From Streptomyces hygroscopicus (GTDB lineage: Bacteria > Actinomycetota > Actinomycetes > Streptomycetales > Streptomycetaceae): a stretch of DNA of 64,000 nt. The notes beneath the pieces are model-generated. The model did not search any database and was not told where the DNA came from. It was given only the letters and a program-made list of their open reading frames with translations. The stretch covers positions 124,001 to 188,000 of the forward strand of contig NZ_LBMW01000005.1 of NCBI RefSeq assembly GCF_026168105.1, read 5' to 3'. Below, one piece after another: positions 57,386 to 64,000 of the stretch. The position numbers were made by a program, and so were the translations under genes. Positions within the stretch are counted from its first letter, which is position 1. Every line of letters begins with the position of its first letter.

Positions 57386-57839
57386 GGCGAGCCGATAGTA
57401 GGGCTCATGTGGTGGGGTAGCGCGGACGCATATGCACTCGTTGACAGGCACGTTTCTGCAAGGTCAAGAGTCATCAAATGCCTTAGAAGACAAAGGAGTT
57501 GTGCGATCCAACGGTGATAGATGGCGTGTTGGCGCGCATGAGCCTGCCAAGGTGCCCATATTTCGAAGAGGTCTCAACTCACCTTCACGAGGGATGCGCG
57601 CCACGGCGTGAGCTACCGGCGCATGGGACAAAGAGAGATGCGCCCCCTGATATGCGCGCCTTTCGAGCGGGGATGCACCCCCGCTTCATACGGTGAAGCG
57701 CCCCCGTTCGTTCAGCGAGCCGCCCCGGGACGGATGCGGTTGTCCACAGCCCATTCGCAGCGGCGCCGAATCCTCATAAGGTGAGAAGCATTGGAAGCCG
57801 GCGGCGTCATGAGCCGTGGTGTGCGCGAGGAGGACTGCG
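57386..57839. promoter_or_regulatory. LacI/hisC divergent intergenic region
   Basis: 454 bases without a supported gene and locally AT-richer than neighbours (57430-57520), probably the promoter area for both divergent genes. It contains a hairpin agcgggg/ccccgct around 57666-57684 and one perfect DnaA-box-like ttgtccaca at 57740-57748. No tRNA seen. Confidence 0.45.
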
Positions 57840-58919
57840 GTGAGCGAGACAAGCCCGAGGCTGCGTTCCGTGCTGGAGGGTATCCCCACGTACAGGCCCG
57901 GCAAGCCCGCCGCGGCGGGTGGCCCGGTGGCCTACAAGCTCTCCTCGAACGAGAATCCCTACCCGCCGCTGCCGGGCGTGATGGAGACCGTGACCGCGGC
58001 GGCCTGCTCCTTCAACCGTTACCCGGACATGGCGTGCTCGGGGCTGATGAGAGAGCTCTCGGAGCGCTTCGGGGTGCCCCAGGCCCACCTTGCGACCGGC
58101 ACGGGCTCGGTCGGTGTCGCGCAGCAGCTGCTGCAGGCCACGAGCGGTCCGGGTGACGAGGTGATCTATGCGTGGCGGTCCTTCGAGGCGTACCCGATCA
58201 TCACCCAGATCAGTGGCGCGACGTCGGTGCGGGTTCCGTTGACCGCGGGCGAGGTCCACGACCTGGACGCGATGGCCGACGCGATCACCGACCGGACCCG
58301 GCTGATCTTCGTCTGCAACCCCAACAACCCGACCGGCACGGTGGTGCACCGGGACGAGCTGGAGCGTTTCCTCGACCGGGTGCCCGACGACGTGCTGGTG
58401 GTGCTGGACGAGGCGTACCGGGAGTTCATCCGCGACGCGCGGGTGCCCGACGGAGTCGAGATGTACCGCCGGCGGCCGAACGTCTGCGTACTGCGCACCT
58501 TCTCCAAGGCGTACGGCCTCGCCGGGCTGCGGGTCGGCTTTGCGATCGCCCATGAGCCGGTGGCCTCGGCGCTGCGCAAGACGGCGGTGCCGTTCGGGGT
58601 GAGCCAGCTGGCGCAGGAGGCGGCCATCGCCTCGCTCCGCGCCGAGGACGAGTTGCTCGGCCGGGTCGGCTCGCTGGTCTGCGAGCGGACCCGTGTGGTC
58701 GACACACTGCGCGCCCAGGGCTGGACGGTGCCGGAGACCCAGGCGAATTTCGTGTGGCTGAGGCTGGGGGAGCGCACGATGGACTTCGCGGAGACCTGTG
58801 AGCGTGCCGGCGTGGTCGTGCGGCCCTTCCCGGGCGAAGGGGTGCGCGTGACGATCGGCGAGTCCGAGGCGAACGACATCTTCGTCAAGGCGGCGGAGGG
58901 CTACCGCAAGGAGGACTAG
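57840..58919 (+). CDS. HisC-like histidinol-phosphate/aromatic aminotransferase
   Basis: A 359-residue class II PLP aminotransferase ([24 protein letters not shown] start). Motifs: [20 protein letters not shown] and the Schiff-base lysine in [14 protein letters not shown]. Sequence is close to the second, Pat/HisC2-type copy of Streptomyces that can use phenylalanine or tyrosine. No histidine genes nearby, which fits the Pat reading. GTG 57840 with gaggagg upstream. A strong hairpin follows. Confidence 0.87.
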   Translation: MSETSPRLRSVLEGIPTYRPGKPAAAGGPVAYKLSSNENPYPPLPGVMETVTAAACSFNRYPDMACSGLMRELSERFGVPQAHLATGTGSVGVAQQLLQATSGPGDEVIYAWRSFEAYPIITQISGATSVRVPLTAGEVHDLDAMADAITDRTRLIFVCNPNNPTGTVVHRDELERFLDRVPDDVLVVLDEAYREFIRDARVPDGVEMYRRRPNVCVLRTFSKAYGLAGLRVGFAIAHEPVASALRKTAVPFGVSQLAQEAAIASLRAEDELLGRVGSLVCERTRVVDTLRAQGWTVPETQANFVWLRLGERTMDFAETCERAGVVVRPFPGEGVRVTIGESEANDIFVKAAEGYRKED

Positions 58920-58955
58920 CCCCGGAGGTTCCACGCGCTCGTTCCGCGCGCTCGC

Positions 58956-58995
58956 GAGGCGGCGGCCCCGGACTCCCGGTCGGGGCCGCCGCCTC
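58956..58995 (+). terminator. Terminator after the aminotransferase gene
   Basis: 15-base arms gaggcggcggccccg (58956-58970) and complement (58981-58995). Confidence 0.85.
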
Positions 58996-59114
58996 TTCCG
59001 CATCCCGTCGAAGAGTCGAAGACGGGGTCCGGCCTGTTGGAGACCGGGCCTGGCCTGTTAAGGACCCCCCGCCCATCCGGCCTCGAACCCCTATGCGCCA
59101 TAATTGCTTGTGAA

Positions 59115-59130
59115 TGTGAACGCGTTCACA
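59115..59130. promoter_or_regulatory. Rex operator (ROP) upstream of cydA
   Basis: Perfect 16-base palindrome tgtgaacgcgttcaca, identical to the S. coelicolor Rex binding site. 85 bases upstream of cydA. Rex releases it when NADH/NAD rises under low oxygen. Confidence 0.93.
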
Positions 59131-59214
59131 AGCGCGCCGGATTGTGCCGGCGATACGCGTGACGAGCGGCCCGAACCGGCCGCTTGTGATCGCGGTGAGG
59201 TAAGGAGGGACGAC

Positions 59215-60723
59215 GTGAACCTGGCTCTGGCGCCAGAGACACTGGCGCGATGGCAGTTCGGCATCACCACCGTCTATCACTTCCTGTTCGTACCGCTGAC
59301 GATCTCGCTGGCCGCCCTGACGGCCGGCCTGCAGACCGCCTGGGTGCGGACGGAGAAGGAGAAGTACCTCCGAGCCACCAAGTTCTGGGGCAAGCTTTTC
59401 CTGATCAATATCGCGATGGGCGTCGTCACCGGCATCGTCCAGGAGTTCCAGTTCGGCATGAACTGGTCCGCCTACTCCCGCTTCGTCGGCGACGTCTTCG
59501 GTGCGCCGCTCGCATTCGAGGCCCTCATCGCCTTCTTCTTCGAGTCCACCTTCATCGGGCTGTGGATCTTCGGCTGGGACAAGCTGCCGAAGAGGCTCCA
59601 TCTCGCCTGCATCTGGATGGTCTCGATCGGCACGATCCTCTCCGCGTACTTCATCCTCGCGGCCAACTCCTGGATGCAGCATCCCGTCGGCTACCGGATC
59701 AACAAGGTGAAGGGGCGCGCCGAGCTCACGGACTTCTGGCACGTCCTGACCCAGAACACCGCGCTCACCCAGGCCTTCCACACCCTGACCGCGTCCTTCC
59801 TCACGGGCGGCGCGTTCATGGTCGGCATCTCCGCCTACCACCTGTTCCGCAAGAAGCACATCCGTGTGATGAAGACCTCGCTGAGGCTGGGTCTGGTCAC
59901 CGTGGTCATAGCCGGCCTGCTCACCGCTGTCAGCGGTGACCTGCTCGGCAAGGTCATGTTCAAGCAGCAGCCGATGAAGATGGCCGCTGCCGAGGCCCTC
60001 TGGGACGGTCAGAGCTCCGCCCCGTTCTCGATCTTCGCGTACGGCGATGTCAGCAAGGGCCACAACACCGTGGAACTCTCCGTCCCCGGGGTGCTGTCGT
60101 TCCTGGCCGACGACGACTTCAGCTCCTACGTCCCCGGCATCAACGACACCAACAAGGCCGAGCAGCAGAAGTACGGCCCCGGCGACTACCGTCCCATCAT
60201 CCCCGTCACCTTCTGGGGCTTCCGCTGGATGATCGGCTTCGGTATGGCGTCCTTCGCCATCGGCCTCGCCGGACTCTGGCTGACCCGCAAGAGGTTCATG
60301 CTGCCGGACCATCTGCGGGTCGGTGAGGACGAGGTGCCGCACCTGGTCCTCTTCAGGGAGAAGGCACTCGGCCCGACGCTCACCACGTGGTACTGGCGCA
60401 TCGCGATCTGGACCCTGGCCTTCCCGCTCATCGCCAACTCCTGGGGCTGGATCTTCACCGAGATGGGCCGTCAGCCATGGGTCGTCTATGGCGTGCTGCG
60501 CACCCGTGACGCGGTCTCCCCCGGTGTCTCCCAGGGCGAGGTCATCACGTCGATGACCGTGTTCACCTTGCTCTACGCCATTCTCGCGGTGGTGGAGGTC
60601 AAGCTGCTCGCGAAGTACGTGAAGGCCGGACCGCCCGAGCTCAGCGAGTCCGATCTCAACCCGCCCACCAGGATCGGCGGCGACTCCCATGACGCCGACA
60701 AGCCGATGGCCTTCTCGTACTAG
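59215..60723 (+). CDS. cydA: Cytochrome bd oxidase subunit I CydA
   Basis: A 502-residue quinol oxidase subunit carrying haems b558, b595 and d. Start VNLALAPETLARWQFGITTVYHFLFVPLTI shows the haem histidine of the first helix; FGMNWSAYSRFVGDVFG and QPWVVYGVLRT are family marks. GTG 59215 with aaggaggg upstream. Used at low oxygen; first gene of a Rex-controlled operon. Confidence 0.97.
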   Translation: MNLALAPETLARWQFGITTVYHFLFVPLTISLAALTAGLQTAWVRTEKEKYLRATKFWGKLFLINIAMGVVTGIVQEFQFGMNWSAYSRFVGDVFGAPLAFEALIAFFFESTFIGLWIFGWDKLPKRLHLACIWMVSIGTILSAYFILAANSWMQHPVGYRINKVKGRAELTDFWHVLTQNTALTQAFHTLTASFLTGGAFMVGISAYHLFRKKHIRVMKTSLRLGLVTVVIAGLLTAVSGDLLGKVMFKQQPMKMAAAEALWDGQSSAPFSIFAYGDVSKGHNTVELSVPGVLSFLADDDFSSYVPGINDTNKAEQQKYGPGDYRPIIPVTFWGFRWMIGFGMASFAIGLAGLWLTRKRFMLPDHLRVGEDEVPHLVLFREKALGPTLTTWYWRIAIWTLAFPLIANSWGWIFTEMGRQPWVVYGVLRTRDAVSPGVSQGEVITSMTVFTLLYAILAVVEVKLLAKYVKAGPPELSESDLNPPTRIGGDSHDADKPMAFSY

Positions 60724-60743
60724 GCCGAGGGAGCGCTCACATC

Positions 60744-61751
60744 ATGCAACTTCACGACGTCTGGTTCGTCCTCATCGCGGTTCTCTGGATCGGCTACTTC
60801 TTCCTGGAGGGCTTCGACTTCGGGGTCGGCATCCTCACCCGGCTGCTGGCCCGTGACCGCCTCGAGCGGCGCGTACTGATCAACACGATCGGTCCGGTGT
60901 GGGACGGCAACGAGGTGTGGCTGCTCAGTGCGGGTGGCGCAACCTTCGCCGCGTTCCCCGACTGGTACGCCACGCTCTTCTCCGGTTTCTACCTGCCGCT
61001 GTTGGTCATCCTGGTCTCCCTGATCGTGCGCGGTGTCGCCTTCGAGTACCGGGTGAAGCGGCCGGAGGAGAGCTGGCAGCGGAACTGGGAGACCGCCCTC
61101 TTCTGGACCTCACTGATTCCCGCGTTCCTGTGGGGTGTCGCCTTCGGCAACATCGTGCGGGGCGTGAAGATCGATCAGCACTTCGAGTACGTGGGTGACG
61201 TCTGGGATCTGTTCAACCCGTTCGCGCTTCTCGGCGGTCTGGTGACGCTGACGCTGTTCACCTTCCACGGAGCGGTTTTCACGGCGCTCAAGACCGTGGG
61301 GGAGATCCGGGAGCGGGCGCGCAGGGTGGCTCTGTGGGTCGGACTGGTGACCGCTGTTCTGGCGGTGCTCTTCCTCGCCTGGGCGCAGATCGACCGGGGC
61401 AACGGCAGGAGTCTGGTCGCGATGACCGTTGCGGTCGCCGCGCTCGTCGCGGCGCTTGTGGCGAACCGGGCCGGGCGCGAGGGCTGGTCGTTCGCGTTCT
61501 CCGGCATCACCGTCGTGGCGGCGGTCGCGATGCTCTTCCTGACGCTGTTCCCGAACGTCATGCCGTCCACGCTCAACGCGGACTGGAGCCTGACGGTCAG
61601 CAACGCCTCGTCGAGCCCCTACACCCTGAAGATCATGGCGTGGTGCGCCGGGGTCGCGACGCCGATCGTCATGCTCTACCAGGGCTGGACGTACTGGGTG
61701 TTCCGCAAGCGCATCGGCACCCAGCACATCGCCACTGAAGCGGCGCACTGA
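60744..61751 (+). CDS. cydB: Cytochrome bd oxidase subunit II CydB
   Basis: A 335-residue, eight-helix subunit (VWFVLIAVLWIGYFFLEGFDFGVGIL). Structural partner of CydA, 20 bases downstream on the same transcript. Complete and canonical in length. Confidence 0.97.
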   Translation: MQLHDVWFVLIAVLWIGYFFLEGFDFGVGILTRLLARDRLERRVLINTIGPVWDGNEVWLLSAGGATFAAFPDWYATLFSGFYLPLLVILVSLIVRGVAFEYRVKRPEESWQRNWETALFWTSLIPAFLWGVAFGNIVRGVKIDQHFEYVGDVWDLFNPFALLGGLVTLTLFTFHGAVFTALKTVGEIRERARRVALWVGLVTAVLAVLFLAWAQIDRGNGRSLVAMTVAVAALVAALVANRAGREGWSFAFSGITVVAAVAMLFLTLFPNVMPSTLNADWSLTVSNASSSPYTLKIMAWCAGVATPIVMLYQGWTYWVFRKRIGTQHIATEAAH

Positions 61752-61768
61752 TTCCAACCGGTGGGTGT

Positions 61769-61782
61769 GTTTCACGTGAAAC
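61769..61782. other. parS site (perfect) overlapping the cydDC start
   Basis: Perfect gtttcacgtgaaac; the GTG in its second half (61776-61778) is the likeliest cydDC start codon. Confidence 0.95.
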
Positions 61783-64000
61783 CGATCGATCCACGACTGC
61801 TCCGCCACGCCCGCGCCACCCGCCTCTTCCTCGGGTCGGTCGTGGCCCTGGGCTCCGTGGGCGCGGCACTGGTCATCGCCCAGGCGATGCTGATCGCCGA
61901 GGTGGTGGTCGGCGCCTTCCAGCACCATCAGTCGGCCGGTGAACTGCGCACGCCGCTGCTGCTCCTGCTGACCGTGGCGGTCGGCCGCGCGTTGGTCTCA
62001 TGGCTCACCGAACTCGCCGCTCACCGGGCGAGCGCGGCGGTGAAGTCCGAGCTGCGGGGGCGGCTGCTGGAGCGGGCGGGGGCACTCGGTCCCGGATGGC
62101 TGGGCACACAGCGGACGGGTTCGCTGGTGGCCCTGGTCACGCGGGGAGTCGACGCCCTCGATGACTACTTCTCGCGCTATCTGCCGCAGCTGGGGCTCGC
62201 CGTCGTCGTACCGGTGGCGGTGCTTGCGCGGATCGTGACCGAGGACTGGGTGTCGGCGGCGATCATCGTCGGCACGCTGCCGCTGATCCCGCTCTTCATG
62301 GTGCTGATCGGCTGGGCCACCCGCTCCCAGATGGACCGTCAGTGGCGGCTGCTGTCCCGGCTGTCCGGGCACTTCCTCGACGTGGTCGCCGGACTGCCGA
62401 CCCTCAAGGTCTTCGGACGAGCCAAGGCACAGGTCGAGTCCATCAAGCGGATCACCGGCGCGTACCGGCAGGCGACCATGCGGACGCTGCGCATCGCCTT
62501 TCTGTCGTCCTTCGCGCTGGAGCTGCTGGCCACGATCTCGGTCGCACTCGTCGCGGTGACGATCGGCATGCGGCTCGTCCATGGCGACCTGGACCTGTAC
62601 ACCGGGCTCGTCATCCTCGTCCTCGCGCCGGAGGCGTATCTGCCGCTGCGGCAGGTGGGCGCGCAGTACCACGCGGCAGCGGAAGGCCTCTCCGCCGCCG
62701 AGGAGATCTTCGCGGTGCTGGAGACGCCGGTGCCGGCCTCCGGCACTCGGCGCCTGCCGGAGGGGGAGATCGCCTTCGAGGACGTGACCGTGCGCTACCC
62801 CGGTCGCTCGTCCGACGCGTTGTCCGAGGTCACGCTGACGGTCGTACCCGGTGAGACGGTCGCCCTCGTCGGACCGAGCGGCGCGGGCAAGTCGACTCTG
62901 TTGAACGTCCTGCTGGGGTTCGTGCAGCCCACCGGGGGACGGGTACGGGTCGGGGGAGTCGATCTCGCCTCGGCCGATCTGGAGGAGTGGCGCTCGAGGA
63001 TCGCCTGGGTGTCGCAGCGGCCGCATCTGTACGCGGTCAGCATCGCCGAGAACGTACGGCTTGCGCGGCCGGAGGCGGACGACGCGTCGGTACGGAGGGC
63101 ACTGGCCGACGCCGGGGCGCTGAAGTTCGTGGAGGCGCTGCCCGCCGGGGCCGACACGGTGCTCGGCGAGGACGGCACGGGGCTGTCGGCCGGTCAGCGG
63201 CAACGGCTCGCCCTGGCACGCGCGTTCCTCGCCGACCGTCCGGTGCTGCTGCTCGACGAGCCGACGGCGTCTCTGGACGGGGCGACCGAGGCGGAGGTCG
63301 TGGACGCGGTGGGCCGGCTGGCGGTCGGGCGGACGGTGCTGCTGGTTGTGCACCGGCCCGCGCTGCTCGGGGTGGCGGACCGGGTCATCCGGCTGGACGC
63401 CGAGGAACACGCCACGACGAGCGATACCCCGCAGGCTCCAGCCGCTGCCTCGCCGAGCGACGGGATGCCGGACGCGTCACCGCCCCCTCAGGGGCGGACC
63501 TCCGTCCACTCCCCCGCGAACCGCGGCGACGTGCTCAGCCGCGTCCGCGCCATGGCCGGTCCCCGCCGCGGTCGGCTCGTTCTCGCCCTGTTGCTGGGCG
63601 CTCTCGCGGTCGGCAGCGCCGTGGGGTTGATGGCCACCTCCGGCTGGCTGATCTCGAGGGCCTCCCAGCAGCCCCCCGTGCTGTATTTGATGGTCGCCGT
63701 GACGGCGACACGGACGTTCGGGATCGGGCGGGCGGTGTTCCGGTACGCGGAGCGGCTCGTGTCGCACGACGCCGTGCTGCGGATGCTGGCCGACACGCGG
63801 GTTGGGGTCTACCGGCGCCTGGAGCGCCTGGCACCGGCCGGGCTGCGTACGACCCGGCGCGGTGATCTGCTGTCGCGGCTGGTCGCCGACGTGGACGCAC
63901 TGCAGGACTACTGGCTGCGCTGGCTGCTGCCGGCCGGCGCCGCGCTCCTCGTGTCGGCCGCATCCATCAGCTTCACCGCATGGCTGCTGCCCGAGGCCGG
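61776..64000 (+). CDS. cydDC: Fused ABC transporter CydDC (cut by window end)
   Basis: The visible 741 residues are a fusion: a full CydD half (six helices, then ABC domain with Walker A GPSGAGKST, signature LSAGQRQRLALARA, Walker B LLLDEPTASLD) and the start of the CydC half (RLVLALLLGALAVGSAVGLMATSGWLISRAS). E. coli CydDC exports thiols or haem-related ligands and is needed for bd oxidase assembly; actinomycetes have the fused form. GTG 61776 is chosen since ggtggg lies about 10 bases before it; GTG 61767 is an alternative. Downstream half continues past 64000. Confidence 0.93.
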   Translation, partial: MKPIDPRLLRHARATRLFLGSVVALGSVGAALVIAQAMLIAEVVVGAFQHHQSAGELRTPLLLLLTVAVGRALVSWLTELAAHRASAAVKSELRGRLLERAGALGPGWLGTQRTGSLVALVTRGVDALDDYFSRYLPQLGLAVVVPVAVLARIVTEDWVSAAIIVGTLPLIPLFMVLIGWATRSQMDRQWRLLSRLSGHFLDVVAGLPTLKVFGRAKAQVESIKRITGAYRQATMRTLRIAFLSSFALELLATISVALVAVTIGMRLVHGDLDLYTGLVILVLAPEAYLPLRQVGAQYHAAAEGLSAAEEIFAVLETPVPASGTRRLPEGEIAFEDVTVRYPGRSSDALSEVTLTVVPGETVALVGPSGAGKSTLLNVLLGFVQPTGGRVRVGGVDLASADLEEWRSRIAWVSQRPHLYAVSIAENVRLARPEADDASVRRALADAGALKFVEALPAGADTVLGEDGTGLSAGQRQRLALARAFLADRPVLLLDEPTASLDGATEAEVVDAVGRLAVGRTVLLVVHRPALLGVADRVIRLDAEEHATTSDTPQAPAAASPSDGMPDASPPPQGRTSVHSPANRGDVLSRVRAMAGPRRGRLVLALLLGALAVGSAVGLMATSGWLISRASQQPPVLYLMVAVTATRTFGIGRAVFRYAERLVSHDAVLRMLADTRVGVYRRLERLAPAGLRTTRRGDLLSRLVADVDALQDYWLRWLLPAGAALLVSAASISFTAWLLPEA

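Noticed and set aside
57386..57839. Possible tRNA or attachment site
   Set aside because: No cloverleaf, no integrase or repeats seen; only hairpins and a single DnaA-like box.
58885..60690. 601-codon minus-strand frame over cydA
   Set aside because: Antisense shadow of cydA; no motifs.

Overview
The window is high-GC actinobacterial DNA with GTG and TTG starts and strong third-position GC bias. Gene content points to a Streptomyces chromosome close to oriC. The diagnostic pieces are jag-rsmG-parA-parB, trxA/trxB, a sigma factor and anti-sigma pair, murJ, cca, rpsF-ssb-rpsR-rplI, dnaB, the Streptomyces-specific ssgR-ssgA pair, and cydA-cydB-cydDC behind a Rex operator. The order jag-rsmG-parA-parB ... 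trx-rsm-sigM-murJ-(DUF6049)-cca is, from memory, also that of the mycobacterial origin-proximal region. Twelve perfect copies of the ParB site gtttcacgtgaaac lie in the 64 kb, which independently marks the origin-proximal segregation centre.

Layout. 1-4.7 kb: end of jag, rsmG, the overlapping parAB operon and a GNAT gene. 4.7-15 kb, minus strand: thioredoxin system (with a SigR-type promoter), an ECF sigma/zinc anti-sigma pair, a MurJ-associated pseudokinase, MurJ lipid II flippase and a DUF6049 exported protein. 15-20.5 kb: CCA-adding enzyme, an LppU-like membrane protein, an MFS exporter, inositol-3-phosphate synthase with its PadR regulator. 20.8-27.5 kb is cell-wall biology: class A PBP, GT87 glycosyltransferase, an alanine-racemase-like protein and FemX. 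28-33.4 kb: ribosomal proteins S6, S18 and L9 with SSB, a MATE exporter and the replicative helicase. 33.4-49.9 kb is a more variable stretch: Nudix and GNAT enzymes, a beta-lactamase-family protein, a degenerate IS630 element, MarR/MFS, a frameshifted HAD phosphatase, flavohaemoglobin, LysR, a PLP lyase, LMW tyrosine phosphatase, cupin, ssgR-ssgA and YibE/F. 50-57.4 kb: thiC under a TPP riboswitch, a broken AraC gene fused by an inverted duplication to a glycosyltransferase, a membrane protein, a phosphoesterase and a LacI regulator. 57.8-64 kb: a HisC-like aminotransferase and the cytochrome bd operon, with cydDC running off the end.

Functional themes are chromosome segregation and replication (parAB/parS, dnaB, ssb, DnaA-box-like clusters), envelope synthesis (murJ, PBP, FemX), redox and respiratory control (trx, Rex-cyd, flavohaemoglobin) and sporulation (ssgRA). 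No CRISPR array, tRNA, rRNA, prophage or biosynthetic cluster was found. The most interesting unexplained structure is the placement of parS sites: inside genes, inside long perfect palindromes at convergent gene ends, across a start codon, and, as a one-base variant, inside a helix of the thiC TPP riboswitch.
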